DNA of 64,000 nucleotides from Mesorhizobium sp. YM1C-6-2. GTDB taxonomy: Bacteria > Pseudomonadota > Alphaproteobacteria > Rhizobiales > Rhizobiaceae. Shown piece after piece: positions 8,706 through 17,457 of this stretch. The translations under genes and the position numbers were made by a program. A model generated the notes under the pieces. The model was not told the DNA's origin. It was given only the letters and a program-made list of their open reading frames with translations, and searched no databases. Where the stretch lies: contig NZ_RCIZ01000001.1 in assembly GCF_003666685.1 (NCBI RefSeq), positions 930,001-994,000 of the forward strand, written 5' to 3'. Each line of letters opens with the position of its first letter. Position 1 is the first letter of the stretch.

Positions 8706-9815
8706 ATGGAGACGCATCGCTTGCGCCAGACAGGCATTCTTCCCGACATCGAGATCGCCGCGCTGTTCCAGTCCGGCGCGCTTGCCGCGCCGCGCCCGCT
8801 CGACCCCGACCAGATCCAGCCCGCGAGCCTCGATCTGAGGCTCGGCGAAAAGGCATGGCGCGTGCGCGCGAGCTTCCTGCCGGGCCCGACCAGCAAGGTC
8901 TCCGACAAGCTCGATCGGCTGAAGCTGCACGAGATCGACCTCGCGGCCGGCGCGGTGCTGGAGACCGGCTGCGTCTACATCGTGCCGCTGCTCGAAGGCC
9001 TGAACCTGCCGGCCGGCATCTCGGCCTCGGCCAATCCGAAGAGCTCGACCGGCCGCCTCGACATCTTCACCCGCGTCATGACCGACAATGGCCGCGAGTT
9101 CGACAAGATACCGGCCGGCTACTCCGGCCCGCTCTATCTCGAAGTCAGCCCGCGCACCTTTCCGATCGTCGTGCGCACCGGCTCGCGCCTGTCGCAGATA
9201 CGCTTCCGCACCGGCAACGCCCTTCTCTCCGAAGGCGAGCTCGAGATCCTGCACCGCGCCGAGACGCTCGTCGCCACCGAGCCGCCCAACATCTCAGGCG
9301 GCGGCATAGCCCTCTCGATCGATCTCAGTGGCGAGAAGGGCGCTCTCATCGGCTATCGCGGCAAGCACCACACCGGGCTTGTCGATGTCGACCAGCGCAA
9401 TGCTCACGATGTCCTCGACTTCTGGGAGCCGCTCTACAATCACGGCGCGCCCGAGCTCGTGCTCGACCCGGACGAGTTCTACATCCTGGTCAGCCAGGAG
9501 GCGGTGCACGTGCCGCCCCTCTATGCCGCCGAGATGACGCCCTACGATCCGCTGGTCGGCGAGTTCCGCGTCCACTATGCCGGCTTCTTCGATCCGGGCT
9601 TCGGCCATTCGGAGGCCGGAGGGACCGGGAGCCGCGCGGTGCTCGAGGTGCGCAGCCACGAGGTGCCCTTCATCCTCGAGCACGGCCAGATCGTCGGCCG
9701 CCTGGTCTACGAGCACATGCTGAAGCGGCCGAAGGCCCTTTACGGCACCGACCTCGGTTCCAACTACCAGGCGCAGGGCCTGAAGCTGTCGAAGCATTTT
9801 CGCGTTCCGGACTAG
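8706..9815 (+). CDS. dcd: 2'-deoxycytidine 5'-triphosphate deaminase, double-domain form
   Basis: Deaminates dCTP to dUTP for thymidylate supply. At 369 residues it is about twice the usual Dcd length (near 190), as in the rhizobial long form. The first half holds the recognisable dCTP-deaminase features: PASLDLRLG (39-47), the active-site SSTGR (113-117) and PLYLEVSPRTFP with the general acid/base Glu (E146). The second half (about 200-369) repeats the fold with SIDLSGEKG and FDPGFGH but lacks a clear SSxxR, so it may be structural. It runs divergently from metZ. Confidence 0.88.
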   Translation: METHRLRQTGILPDIEIAALFQSGALAAPRPLDPDQIQPASLDLRLGEKAWRVRASFLPGPTSKVSDKLDRLKLHEIDLAAGAVLETGCVYIVPLLEGLNLPAGISASANPKSSTGRLDIFTRVMTDNGREFDKIPAGYSGPLYLEVSPRTFPIVVRTGSRLSQIRFRTGNALLSEGELEILHRAETLVATEPPNISGGGIALSIDLSGEKGALIGYRGKHHTGLVDVDQRNAHDVLDFWEPLYNHGAPELVLDPDEFYILVSQEAVHVPPLYAAEMTPYDPLVGEFRVHYAGFFDPGFGHSEAGGTGSRAVLEVRSHEVPFILEHGQIVGRLVYEHMLKRPKALYGTDLGSNYQAQGLKLSKHFRVPD

Positions 9816-9847
9816 GATGGGGGCGTCCGCCGCTGAGTGCCGGCGGA

Positions 9848-12523
9848 TCACGTGCAGGGGATGCGAACCACGAAGGCGGCTCCGGGTTTCGCCGTGTCGG
9901 CGCAAGAGATCTGCCCCCCGAACTGCTCGATGATCTGGCGGCTGATGGCGAGGCCGAGGCCCGCCCCGCCCTGGCGCAGCGTCGGCCCACGCGCGAACTT
10001 CGAGAAGATGCGTTCGCGCTCGCTCTCCGGAACGCCCGGACCGTTGTCGACCACGCGCGCCTCGTAGACCCCTTTGCGCAGCGAACTGGAAACGGTCACC
10101 GTCGGCTTCGGGCTGGTGTTGTATTTGACCGCGTTGGAGACGAGGTTGATGAACACCTGCGCGAAACGATCGCGGTCGCCGACGACGACGGCTCCGCCGA
10201 TACTTCGCGTACGCGTGAGGGCCACTCCGGCGGCGCGCGCCAGCGCCTCGCAGCTTTCGATCGCCTGGTCGATGGCCGCGTCCGGATCGAACGGGGCGGC
10301 CTCCCACGCCGGCTTGCCGCTTTCCATCTGGCTGACGTCGAGAATACCGTCGAGCAGTCGGGTGAGGCGCAGGCTTTCGTTCTGGATGATGCCGAGGAAG
10401 CGGAGCTTCTCCTCTTCCCCGATATCCCGGTTGGTGAGCAGGATGTCGCTGAAGGAGCGGATCGACGCCATCGGCGTGCGCACTTCGTGGCTCACCTGGC
10501 TCAAGAACTCGTCCTTCTGCGTGTCGACCTCGCGCAGGCGCTGATTCGCCTGCGCCAGTTCGGCGGCGGTGGCCTCCACCTGCCGCGACTTGCGCTCCAG
10601 CTCGGCGGAGTAGGCGCGGATCTGCTCCGTCTCGTCGGCAAGCCGTTTCAACTCCTCCACGCCGATCGTCTCGCTGGTGACCACGCGCGACACCAGCGAA
10701 CGCGCGGAGGCGGCGCCGACATTGGCAGCAAGGCGCTGCTCGACCAGGGAGATGAGTTCGTCGCTGGCGATCACGGCGCGTCCTCGCGCCTCGCCGTCGA
10801 AGAGTTGTACCGCCTCGACGGGTCCGAGCACGCGTTCGGCGATGCGGCGCAGGTCGGCAAGCCGCGCGGTGCGGCGGATGACGCGCAGCTCGCTTTCGGT
10901 CTGCCGGCGAAATACGTCAATGAACAGCGTCGACTGGAGCCGGGCAAGCGGCGTCGGTTCGGACAGCATGGAAACCACGACGAAAAGCACCGTATTGATG
11001 CCGACGCTCCAGAACGTCGCGTGCACGAGCGGGTCGAACTGGTCGAGCCCGAACAGCGCGTATGGTTTCAGCCAGGCCACGCCGAATGGTCCGTTCTCGA
11101 TGACGCTGGCTGGCATCAGGAGAAAGCCTCCAAAACTCGGCAGGAACAGCGTGTAGGCCCAGATCGCAAAGCCCGCTGCGAGGCCAACGATGGCGCCGCC
11201 ATGCGTGGCGGAGCGCCAGTAGAGCCCGCCGACGATGCTGGGCAGGAACTGCCCCACGCCGCAGAAGGAGATCAGCCCGATGGCGGCGAGCGCATTCGAG
11301 GTGCTGCCGCTCAGGCGGAAATAGAGGAAGCCCAGGAAGACGATGAAGACGATGCTGGCCCGCCGGGCCTTGAGGATGAAGCCGCGTACGTTCTGGGCGC
11401 TCGCCGCCGGCAGGATCGAGCGCAGCGCCAGCGGCATCACCAGGTGGTTCGAGATCATCGTGGAAAGCGCGATCGAAGCGACGATGACCATCGACGTCGC
11501 AGAAGAAAAGCCGCCGAGGAAGGCGAGGAGCGCGAGCGCGTTCTGGTCGGCGGCCAGCGGCAGCGTGAGCACGTAGAGGTCGGGATCGGATCCGGCCGGC
11601 AGCCGGTTCAGGCCGGCGATCGCGATGGGCACCACGAACAGGCAGATGAGGAACAGGTAGAGCGGGAAGAGCCACGAGGCGGTGCGGATCTGTCGCTCGC
11701 TCGAATTTTCAACGACGGTGACCTGGAACTGGCGGGGCAGACAGATGACCGCCGCGCCCGCGAGGAAACACAGCGTCACCCAGCGTGCACCGAAGGTGGG
11801 CTCCGGATTGAGAAGGCTGACCGGCGCGTTGGCAAAGACATCGGCCGGCACGCCGGAGAGGCTGGCGACCACCCAGATGCCGACGGCGAGCAGCGCGACC
11901 AGCTTGACGACGGCTTCCAGCGCAATCGCCGCGATGACGCCGTGATGGCGCTCGTTGACGTCGATGTTGCGGACTCCGAACATGATCGAGAAGACGCAGA
12001 GCCCCACCGCAAGCCAGAAGGCGATGGCATAGTCCGGCTCGATCTCGGTCCCTGCGGCAACGACCGCGCCGGCCGGAAAAGTCACCACCTGGAAGCTCGC
12101 GGTGAGCGCCTTGAGCTGCAGCGCGATGTAGGGTGCCGCCGCGACCAAGGCTATCAGCGTCACCATCGCGCCGAGTGCCGGGTTCTTGCCGAACCGCGCC
12201 GAGATCAGATCGGCGATCGAGGTGATGTTGTGGACCCGCCCGACAGTCACCAGCTTGCGCAGGAACACCCACCAGCCGGCGAAGACGATCGTAGGCCCGA
12301 GATAGATGGTGACGAACTCCATGCCGCTCGTCGCCGCCGAACCGACCGCGCCGAAGAAGGTCCAGGAGGTGCAGTAGATCGAGATCGAAAGCGTGTAGAT
12401 AAGCGGCGAGGACAGCCATCCGCTGGGGTCCCGCCGCGCCCGCCGGTCCCCGGCGAAAGCCACGCCGAAAAGGATCAGAACATAGGCAAGGCAGACGATG
12501 ACGACGAGGTTGACGTGAAGCAT
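9848..12523 (-). CDS. Sensor histidine kinase with sodium:solute symporter domain
   Basis: An 891-residue membrane kinase. Residues about 1-500 form a multi-pass sodium:solute-symporter-like domain, starting with YTLSISIYCTSWTFFGAVG, typical of CbrA/CrbS/MctS-type sensors. A linker and coiled-coil segment (about 600-670) leads to HisKA with phospho-accepting H679 (SHEVRTP), then HATPase with N box near 793, DNGPGV (826-831) and GGAGLGL (852-858). Relatives sense or carry amino acids, acetate or other monocarboxylates. The start overlaps the stop of the upstream two-TM gene by an ATGA junction. There is no receiver domain; its partner is probably the response regulator at 12792-13175. Confidence 0.9.
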   Translation of the reverse strand: MLHVNLVVIVCLAYVLILFGVAFAGDRRARRDPSGWLSSPLIYTLSISIYCTSWTFFGAVGSAATSGMEFVTIYLGPTIVFAGWWVFLRKLVTVGRVHNITSIADLISARFGKNPALGAMVTLIALVAAAPYIALQLKALTASFQVVTFPAGAVVAAGTEIEPDYAIAFWLAVGLCVFSIMFGVRNIDVNERHHGVIAAIALEAVVKLVALLAVGIWVVASLSGVPADVFANAPVSLLNPEPTFGARWVTLCFLAGAAVICLPRQFQVTVVENSSERQIRTASWLFPLYLFLICLFVVPIAIAGLNRLPAGSDPDLYVLTLPLAADQNALALLAFLGGFSSATSMVIVASIALSTMISNHLVMPLALRSILPAASAQNVRGFILKARRASIVFIVFLGFLYFRLSGSTSNALAAIGLISFCGVGQFLPSIVGGLYWRSATHGGAIVGLAAGFAIWAYTLFLPSFGGFLLMPASVIENGPFGVAWLKPYALFGLDQFDPLVHATFWSVGINTVLFVVVSMLSEPTPLARLQSTLFIDVFRRQTESELRVIRRTARLADLRRIAERVLGPVEAVQLFDGEARGRAVIASDELISLVEQRLAANVGAASARSLVSRVVTSETIGVEELKRLADETEQIRAYSAELERKSRQVEATAAELAQANQRLREVDTQKDEFLSQVSHEVRTPMASIRSFSDILLTNRDIGEEEKLRFLGIIQNESLRLTRLLDGILDVSQMESGKPAWEAAPFDPDAAIDQAIESCEALARAAGVALTRTRSIGGAVVVGDRDRFAQVFINLVSNAVKYNTSPKPTVTVSSSLRKGVYEARVVDNGPGVPESERERIFSKFARGPTLRQGGAGLGLAISRQIIEQFGGQISCADTAKPGAAFVVRIPCT

Positions 12524-12795
12524 CAGCGTCGGTCAGGCGAAGACCGTGCTTCCGCCTTTTCCTCCATGCCAGCGTCGATCTCTACCGTCGCGAGATTGCG
12601 CGCCAGCAGCCAGGCGCAGAGCACGATGGCCGCCCAGACGCCGAAGACGTAGACGACGATGAGCGGTATCCCGGCAATCAGCACAGGCGCGGCAAAGACG
12701 ACGATGAAGGGCGGCAGCAGCAGGATGGCCGCAGCGACGGGTAGCAGCGAGGCGGCGTCGCGCATCCCCTGCGGATCGGCCGTCCCGCGCCTCAT
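12523..12795 (-). CDS. Small two-TM membrane protein of the SSF-kinase operon
   Basis: A 90-residue protein with two hydrophobic helices (about 15-45 and 46-70) and a charged tail. I do not recognise a named family. It overlaps the response-regulator stop and the kinase start by four bases each, so the three are translationally coupled. Small two-TM proteins (DUF485/DUF4212 types) commonly accompany true SSF transporters such as acetate permease. By analogy this one could be the partner of the kinase's transporter domain; that is inference. Confidence 0.75.
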   Translation of the reverse strand: MRRGTADPQGMRDAASLLPVAAAILLLPPFIVVFAAPVLIAGIPLIVVYVFGVWAAIVLCAWLLARNLATVEIDAGMEEKAEARSSPDRR

Positions 12796-13175
12796 TGGCG
12801 CGTCCCGCCCGACGCAAGGCGGGTGACGTGCTGCACCACCTCGGCGTTGGAGAAGGGTTTGGTGACGAAGATGTCGGCGCCGATCGCTTCTGCTGCCCTG
12901 CGGTCGCTCGCCTGGCCTTTGGCGGTCAGCACCATGACCGGCAGGATCGTCAGCGCTTGATCGGCGCGGATGGTTTTCAGTACGTCGAGGCCGTTCATGC
13001 CGGGCAGCATGATATCGAGGACAAGAGCCGAAAAGGACTGGCGCCGCAAACGGTCCAGCGCCTCGACGCCGTTGGCGACGGTGTCCACGTCGAAGCCGGC
13101 CCTCCCAAGGATGAAGCTCAGCGATTCGACGATATTTGGCTCATCCTCCACGATGAGTATGCGGGCCTTGGCCAT
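12792..13175 (-). CDS. Single-domain response regulator (CheY-like)
   Basis: A 127-residue receiver domain with no output domain. The acidic pair E10-D11 (VEDE), phospho-acceptor D54 (LVLDIMLPG), T84 and K106 (VTKPF) are all present, so it should be phosphorylatable. It heads an operon with the two-TM protein and the SSF-type kinase, joined by four-base overlaps. Lacking a DNA-binding domain, it must act by protein contact or as a phosphate relay. This differs from CrbR/MctR-type partners, which carry a LuxR helix-turn-helix. Confidence 0.92.
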   Translation of the reverse strand: MAKARILIVEDEPNIVESLSFILGRAGFDVDTVANGVEALDRLRRQSFSALVLDIMLPGMNGLDVLKTIRADQALTILPVMVLTAKGQASDRRAAEAIGADIFVTKPFSNAEVVQHVTRLASGGTRQ

Positions 13176-13357
13176 AGATCGGTTCCCCGGCCATTTTTTG
13201 CCTCAACCTATACGGGCTTGGCGTCGCGTCGCCATAATCATTTCGACCTATGGTCGATTGAACTTCAGATCCCCGGGAATGGCAGGTTTCTACGGCTTAG
13301 ATGCCGTTCTCCGCTCAAATATCGTGCTGGGGTTTCGAACACTCCAAGCGCACGGCG

Positions 13358-14833
13358 TTACACGATCAGCGGCGCCTCGTGCCGGTGCCTGCAGTCGGCG
13401 CGCGGGCACAGCCGGCAGATCGTGCCGACCGGCGCCATCGCGGCCACCCGGTCGATGCCTTCGGCATAGCAGACCCGGTCCGCCTCGGCGACGGAGCAGG
13501 CCAGCATGACCGACAGGAGATGGCGGGGCAGCGCGGCGGTTGGCGAATGCTTCTCGACCGCCCGGGCAAAGAACAGGAACTGGTCGCCGGAGGGCAGTTT
13601 GCCGAAGCTGCGGACGGTCGTGCCCGGCGTCTGGAAGGCCGAATTTATGACCCATAGAGGGCAGGCGTTGCCGTAGCGCGGCAGCGGCAAGCGCGGCAGG
13701 GGCAGGCGCTTGGTGACATAGCCCGAGGCATCGGACCGCATGAAGGCGAAGCGGACGCCCTCGGCGCTGGCACGCCGAAGCGTCGCGAGCCTGTGCGCGG
13801 CCTGCTCGTAGGACACATCGAACAGCCGGCACAGCGCGTCGATGTTGTAGCGCCATTTCTCGGCGGCCTCGAGAAATGGCTCGTATGGCATCAGCGCCGC
13901 GGCTGCGGCGTAAGCCTCCAAGGCCGCCGACGCCAGGCGCCGGGATTCCTCGGATGCGAGGGCGGGATGGGTGTCGACAAGCTCCCGGGTCGCTTCGGCG
14001 ACTTCGGGCTGCAACGTTCCCCTGGTCCATGCAAAGCGCCGCGCTTCGACCGTGTCGGGAGCGGTCGGCTCGGAAGGGAGCTTGTTTCCTGCAGGCTGGA
14101 GGCGTTTGTCATGGCCGCCGCGCGTGAGGAAGTCCGCGGCGAGAGCTTCCAGATCGGGAAAGTGATTGTCGGTGGCTAGGATGAACGCATCCACATGCTC
14201 GGCCGGCGTGGCCGACCGCACGCGAATGCGGGTGCTGTCGAAGAATTCCAGCAGCGATTGCGCGGCTCCCGAGAGCTTTTGGGAGTCAGCGGCGACGATT
14301 GCCAGGAAGCGGCGGCGCTCCGCATCGCTCAGCCCGTTCTCCGTGTCCAGAATCTCGGATGCCGACCGGATCGAGGCGGCATGGGTCAGCATGCGATGCA
14401 CGCTGTCTCCCAGGAACGGATCCCGGTTTAGCCGGTCGGCCAGCGCCGCGGCCGCTTCCTTCTGGTCGTGCCAGGCGCGGTGCAGCGCAAGGACCAGATC
14501 TGCCCAGCCGGGATTCCTGCCTATGAGGTCCGCAGCCGGGCCGGGAGGATCGATCGCGTTCGCTATCTCCGGATCGGCTGCGATCTCCTCCAGGTTAGCG
14601 ACGACCCGCCGCTCCGCCTCGCCGTCGAGTTCGGATCGCTCCACGTCCAGACTGTTGGCGACACGCTCGACGAGCACGTCGGCGATCGCGCGTTTGTTGA
14701 GTTCTATGAGGTTCAGATAAGACGCCGAAATCCCAACGCGTCGCGCCAACTCGCCCTGCGTCATGCCGGCCTGCATGCGTCTGGCCCTTATCTTCAGGCC
14801 GGCCAGAGTATTTTTGGCGGTCGCTTTTCCCAT
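13358..14833 (-). CDS. XRE/ScfR-type regulator (short-chain fatty-acyl family)
   Basis: A 491-residue regulator with an N-terminal XRE helix-turn-helix (about 10-66: GLKIRARRMQAGMTQGELARR, then SASYLNLIELNKR) and a long C-terminal region. That region includes a DUF2083-like cysteine-containing end (ICRLCPRADCRHRH) typical of RamB/MccR/ScfR proteins, which control acetate, propionate and glyoxylate metabolism. The start is uncertain: ATG codons at 14833, 14863 and 14875 are all in frame and none has a strong ribosome site. It lies 182 bp upstream of the response-regulator operon on the same strand and divergent from the first ABC transporter, either of which it might control. Confidence 0.82.
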   Translation of the reverse strand: MGKATAKNTLAGLKIRARRMQAGMTQGELARRVGISASYLNLIELNKRAIADVLVERVANSLDVERSELDGEAERRVVANLEEIAADPEIANAIDPPGPAADLIGRNPGWADLVLALHRAWHDQKEAAAALADRLNRDPFLGDSVHRMLTHAASIRSASEILDTENGLSDAERRRFLAIVAADSQKLSGAAQSLLEFFDSTRIRVRSATPAEHVDAFILATDNHFPDLEALAADFLTRGGHDKRLQPAGNKLPSEPTAPDTVEARRFAWTRGTLQPEVAEATRELVDTHPALASEESRRLASAALEAYAAAAALMPYEPFLEAAEKWRYNIDALCRLFDVSYEQAAHRLATLRRASAEGVRFAFMRSDASGYVTKRLPLPRLPLPRYGNACPLWVINSAFQTPGTTVRSFGKLPSGDQFLFFARAVEKHSPTAALPRHLLSVMLACSVAEADRVCYAEGIDRVAAMAPVGTICRLCPRADCRHRHEAPLIV

Positions 14834-15007
14834 CAATTGGAAATTATTGACAAATTCATTCATTCGCAAGCACAAGGATTTACAAAAAATGCGTGTTAAA
14901 CCAATGGCTTATTGCGGTGATGACAAAATGGATCGAAAACGGGATCAGGCGAAATGCCTCGTTTGCATCGGCCGTTGGCCGGCGCGGCATCCACGGGAGG
15001 AATCCAC

Positions 15008-16354
15008 ATGAAGTTCAAGACCATGAACCGTCGCTTGTTTCTGAGGAACAGTGCAATCGCAGGTGTCGGCCTCGCCGCGCCGATGCATTTTATCCGCGGC
15101 GCCTATGCCCAGGATATGTCCTGCAACGTGCCGACGGGGGACACGGTGACGTTTGGCTGGAGCGTGCCGTTGACTGGCGCCTACGCCGACGAGGGCGCCG
15201 ACGAGCTGAAGGCGTTCCAGTTGGCGGTCAAACATCTGAATGGCGAGGGAGACGGCGGCCTGATCGCGACGATGAAGCCGACCGCTCTTAAGGGCAACGG
15301 CATCCTCGGCAAGAAGGTCGCCCAGGTGCACGGCGATTCGCAGACCAAGACCGACGCGGCCCGCGACAACGCCAAGCGCATGATCGAGCGCGACGGTGCG
15401 ATCATGATCTCGGGCGGCTCTTCGTCCGCCGAAGCGGTCGCGGTGCAGTCGCTGTGCCAGGACATGGGCGTCATCCACATGTCAGGCCTGACCCATTCCA
15501 ACGACACCACCGGCAAGGACAAGAAGCGCTACGGCTTCCGTCACTTCTTCAATGCCTACCAGTCGGGCGTGGCGCTGGGACCGGTCATCGGCGAAGCCTA
15601 CGGCAAGGACCGTCGAGCCTATCACCTGACCGCCGACTACACCTGGGGCTGGACCCAGGAGGAGTCGATCAAGGCGGCAACCGAAGCGCTCGGCTGGGAG
15701 ACGGTAGCCGCGGTGCGCACGCCGCTCGGTTCGGCCGATTTCTCGCAATACATCACGCCGGTGCTCAACTCCGGCGCTGACGTGCTGATCCTCAACCACT
15801 ACGGCAAGGACATGGTCAACTCGCTGACCCAGGCCGTGCAGTTCGGCTTGCGCGACAAGCAGGTGAACGGCAAGAACTTCGAGATCGTCGTGCCGCTGTT
15901 CTCGGAGCTGATGGCGCAAGGTGCAGGCGATGCCGTGAAGGGCATATTCGGCACCAGCAATTGGGATTGGAAGCTGGACGACGAGGCGACCAAGACGATC
16001 ACCAAGTCCTTTGGCGCGGAGTACGGCACGCCGCCCTCGCAGGCGGCGCACACCTGCTATGTCCAGGCCCTGCTTTATGCCGATGCCTGCGAGCGTGCCG
16101 GCACGTTCTATGCACCAGAGGTCATCAAGGCATTGGAAGGCTTCGAGTTCGACGGCATGGGCAACGGAGCGACGCTTTATCGCGCAGAAGACCACCAGTG
16201 CATGAAGCCCTGCCTGGTCGTGCGCGGCAAGCAGGAGCCGAAGGACAAGTTCGACCTGATGGAGATCGTCCAGGTCGTGTCGCGGGATGTCACCACCTAC
16301 GATCCGTCCATCTTCGGTGGCGAGCTTGGCCCTTACGATGCCAAGCAGTGCTGA
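15008..16354 (+). CDS. HAAT-family ABC substrate-binding protein (first cluster)
   Basis: A 448-residue periplasmic receptor of the branched-chain amino acid/amide (HAAT) type. It starts with a twin-arginine-like signal (RRLFLR at 8-13, hydrophobic core, cleavage after GAYAQ near residue 36), suggesting Tat rather than Sec export. GGGAGGA lies five bases before the chosen ATG. The mature protein has the Peripla_BP_6 layout (VPLTGAYADEG near the start, ISGGSSSAEA for ligand contacts). Ligand is unknown. It is followed by two permeases and two ATPases in order, a complete transporter. Confidence 0.88.
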   Translation: MKFKTMNRRLFLRNSAIAGVGLAAPMHFIRGAYAQDMSCNVPTGDTVTFGWSVPLTGAYADEGADELKAFQLAVKHLNGEGDGGLIATMKPTALKGNGILGKKVAQVHGDSQTKTDAARDNAKRMIERDGAIMISGGSSSAEAVAVQSLCQDMGVIHMSGLTHSNDTTGKDKKRYGFRHFFNAYQSGVALGPVIGEAYGKDRRAYHLTADYTWGWTQEESIKAATEALGWETVAAVRTPLGSADFSQYITPVLNSGADVLILNHYGKDMVNSLTQAVQFGLRDKQVNGKNFEIVVPLFSELMAQGAGDAVKGIFGTSNWDWKLDDEATKTITKSFGAEYGTPPSQAAHTCYVQALLYADACERAGTFYAPEVIKALEGFEFDGMGNGATLYRAEDHQCMKPCLVVRGKQEPKDKFDLMEIVQVVSRDVTTYDPSIFGGELGPYDAKQC

Positions 16355-16360
16355 TCTTCT

Positions 16361-16389
16361 GGCTCCGGCCGCCACGGGCGGCCGGAGCC
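16361..16389 (+). other. Perfect 13-bp hairpin after the substrate-binding gene
   Basis: GGCTCCGGCCGCC and its exact complement flank an ACG loop, starting a few bases after the substrate-binding stop codon. There is no T run, so a terminator is unlikely. Such stems after the receptor gene of ABC operons usually protect the upstream mRNA from 3' decay and give the receptor higher expression than the permeases. Confidence 0.6.
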
Positions 16390-16428
16390 ACTCCCCGTGA
16401 GGCATGATCGAACGGACCCGAGCGGACC

Positions 16429-17454
16429 ATGGATGCCATACTGCTGCAAATACTGAACGGGCTCGACAAGGGCGGCGCCTATGCGCTGATCGCGCTCGGG
16501 CTGACGCTCGTCTTCGGCACGCTCGGCGTGGTGAATTTCGCGCATGGCGCGCTGTTCATGCTGGGCGCCTTCTGCGCCGTCACCTTCAACAAGCTGCTCA
16601 ATCTCGAGAGCGTGGTCATCGACCCGGAGCAGACGACCGCCTGGGGCAGCCCGCTTGAAGTGCGCACGCCCTACGTCGAAGCCTGGCTCGGCGATTTCGG
16701 CGCGGTGCTCAACGATTATTCGGTTCCGGCCTCGATCGTGCTTGCCATCCCGGTGATGCTTCTCGTCGGCATCGCCATGGAGCGCGGGCTGATCCGCTAC
16801 TTCTACAAACGGCCGCACGCAGACCAGATCCTGGTGACGTTCGGCCTGGCCATCGTGATCCAGGAGATCATCAAGCATTTCTTCGGTGCCAACCCGATTC
16901 CGCAGCCGGCGCCAGACGCCTTCGCCGGCACTGCCTATGTTGGGGAGATTTTCGGCCTGGGGCAGACGCTGGCCTACCCCTGGTGGCGCATCGTCTATCT
17001 GCTGTTTTCGCTCGCGGTCATCGGCGCCGTCTTCGCCTTCCTGCAGTTCACCACATACGGCATGGTGGTGCGGGCCGGCATGCATGACCGGCAGACGGTC
17101 GGTTTCCTGGGCATCGACATCCAGCGCCGCTTCACTGTCGTGTTCGGACTGGCGGCGGTTGTCGCGGGGCTTGCGGGCGTCATGTACACGCCGATCCTGC
17201 CGCCCGACTACCACATGGGCATGGAGTTCCTGGTGCTGTCCTTCGTCGTGGTCGTCGTCGGCGGCATGGGCTCGCTCGGCGGCGCTGTGGCCGCCGGTTT
17301 CCTGCTCGGCATCCTGCAGTCCTTCGCCTCGATGAACGAGGTGAAGGCCATCATCCCGGGCATTGACCAGATCATCATCTATCTGGTCGCCGTCGTCATT
17401 CTTCTGACCCTGCCGCGCGGGCTGCTCGGCCGCAGGGGCGTGATGGAGGACTAG
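16429..17454 (+). CDS. HAAT ABC transporter permease, LivH type (first cluster)
   Basis: A 341-residue inner-membrane permease with about eight helices. The LivH signature is present: LNGLDKGGAYALIALGLTL at the start, VVNFAHGALFMLGA, and the GGMGSLGGAVAAGFLLG loop near the C terminus that contacts the ATPase. It sits 74 bp after the receptor gene and three bases before the LivM-type gene, in one operon. A roughly 50-residue insertion after the second helix (about 60-110, with VIDPEQTTAWG) is longer than in minimal LivH proteins. Confidence 0.92.
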   Translation: MDAILLQILNGLDKGGAYALIALGLTLVFGTLGVVNFAHGALFMLGAFCAVTFNKLLNLESVVIDPEQTTAWGSPLEVRTPYVEAWLGDFGAVLNDYSVPASIVLAIPVMLLVGIAMERGLIRYFYKRPHADQILVTFGLAIVIQEIIKHFFGANPIPQPAPDAFAGTAYVGEIFGLGQTLAYPWWRIVYLLFSLAVIGAVFAFLQFTTYGMVVRAGMHDRQTVGFLGIDIQRRFTVVFGLAAVVAGLAGVMYTPILPPDYHMGMEFLVLSFVVVVVGGMGSLGGAVAAGFLLGILQSFASMNEVKAIIPGIDQIIIYLVAVVILLTLPRGLLGRRGVMED

Positions 17455-17457
17455 AAG

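Noticed and set aside
7415-12652. A 1745-codon open frame on the plus strand through metZ, dcd and the kinase.
   Set aside because: It is the antisense or off-frame shadow of clearly recognised genes. High GC removes stop codons, and the translation is Arg/Asp/His-rich without any domain.
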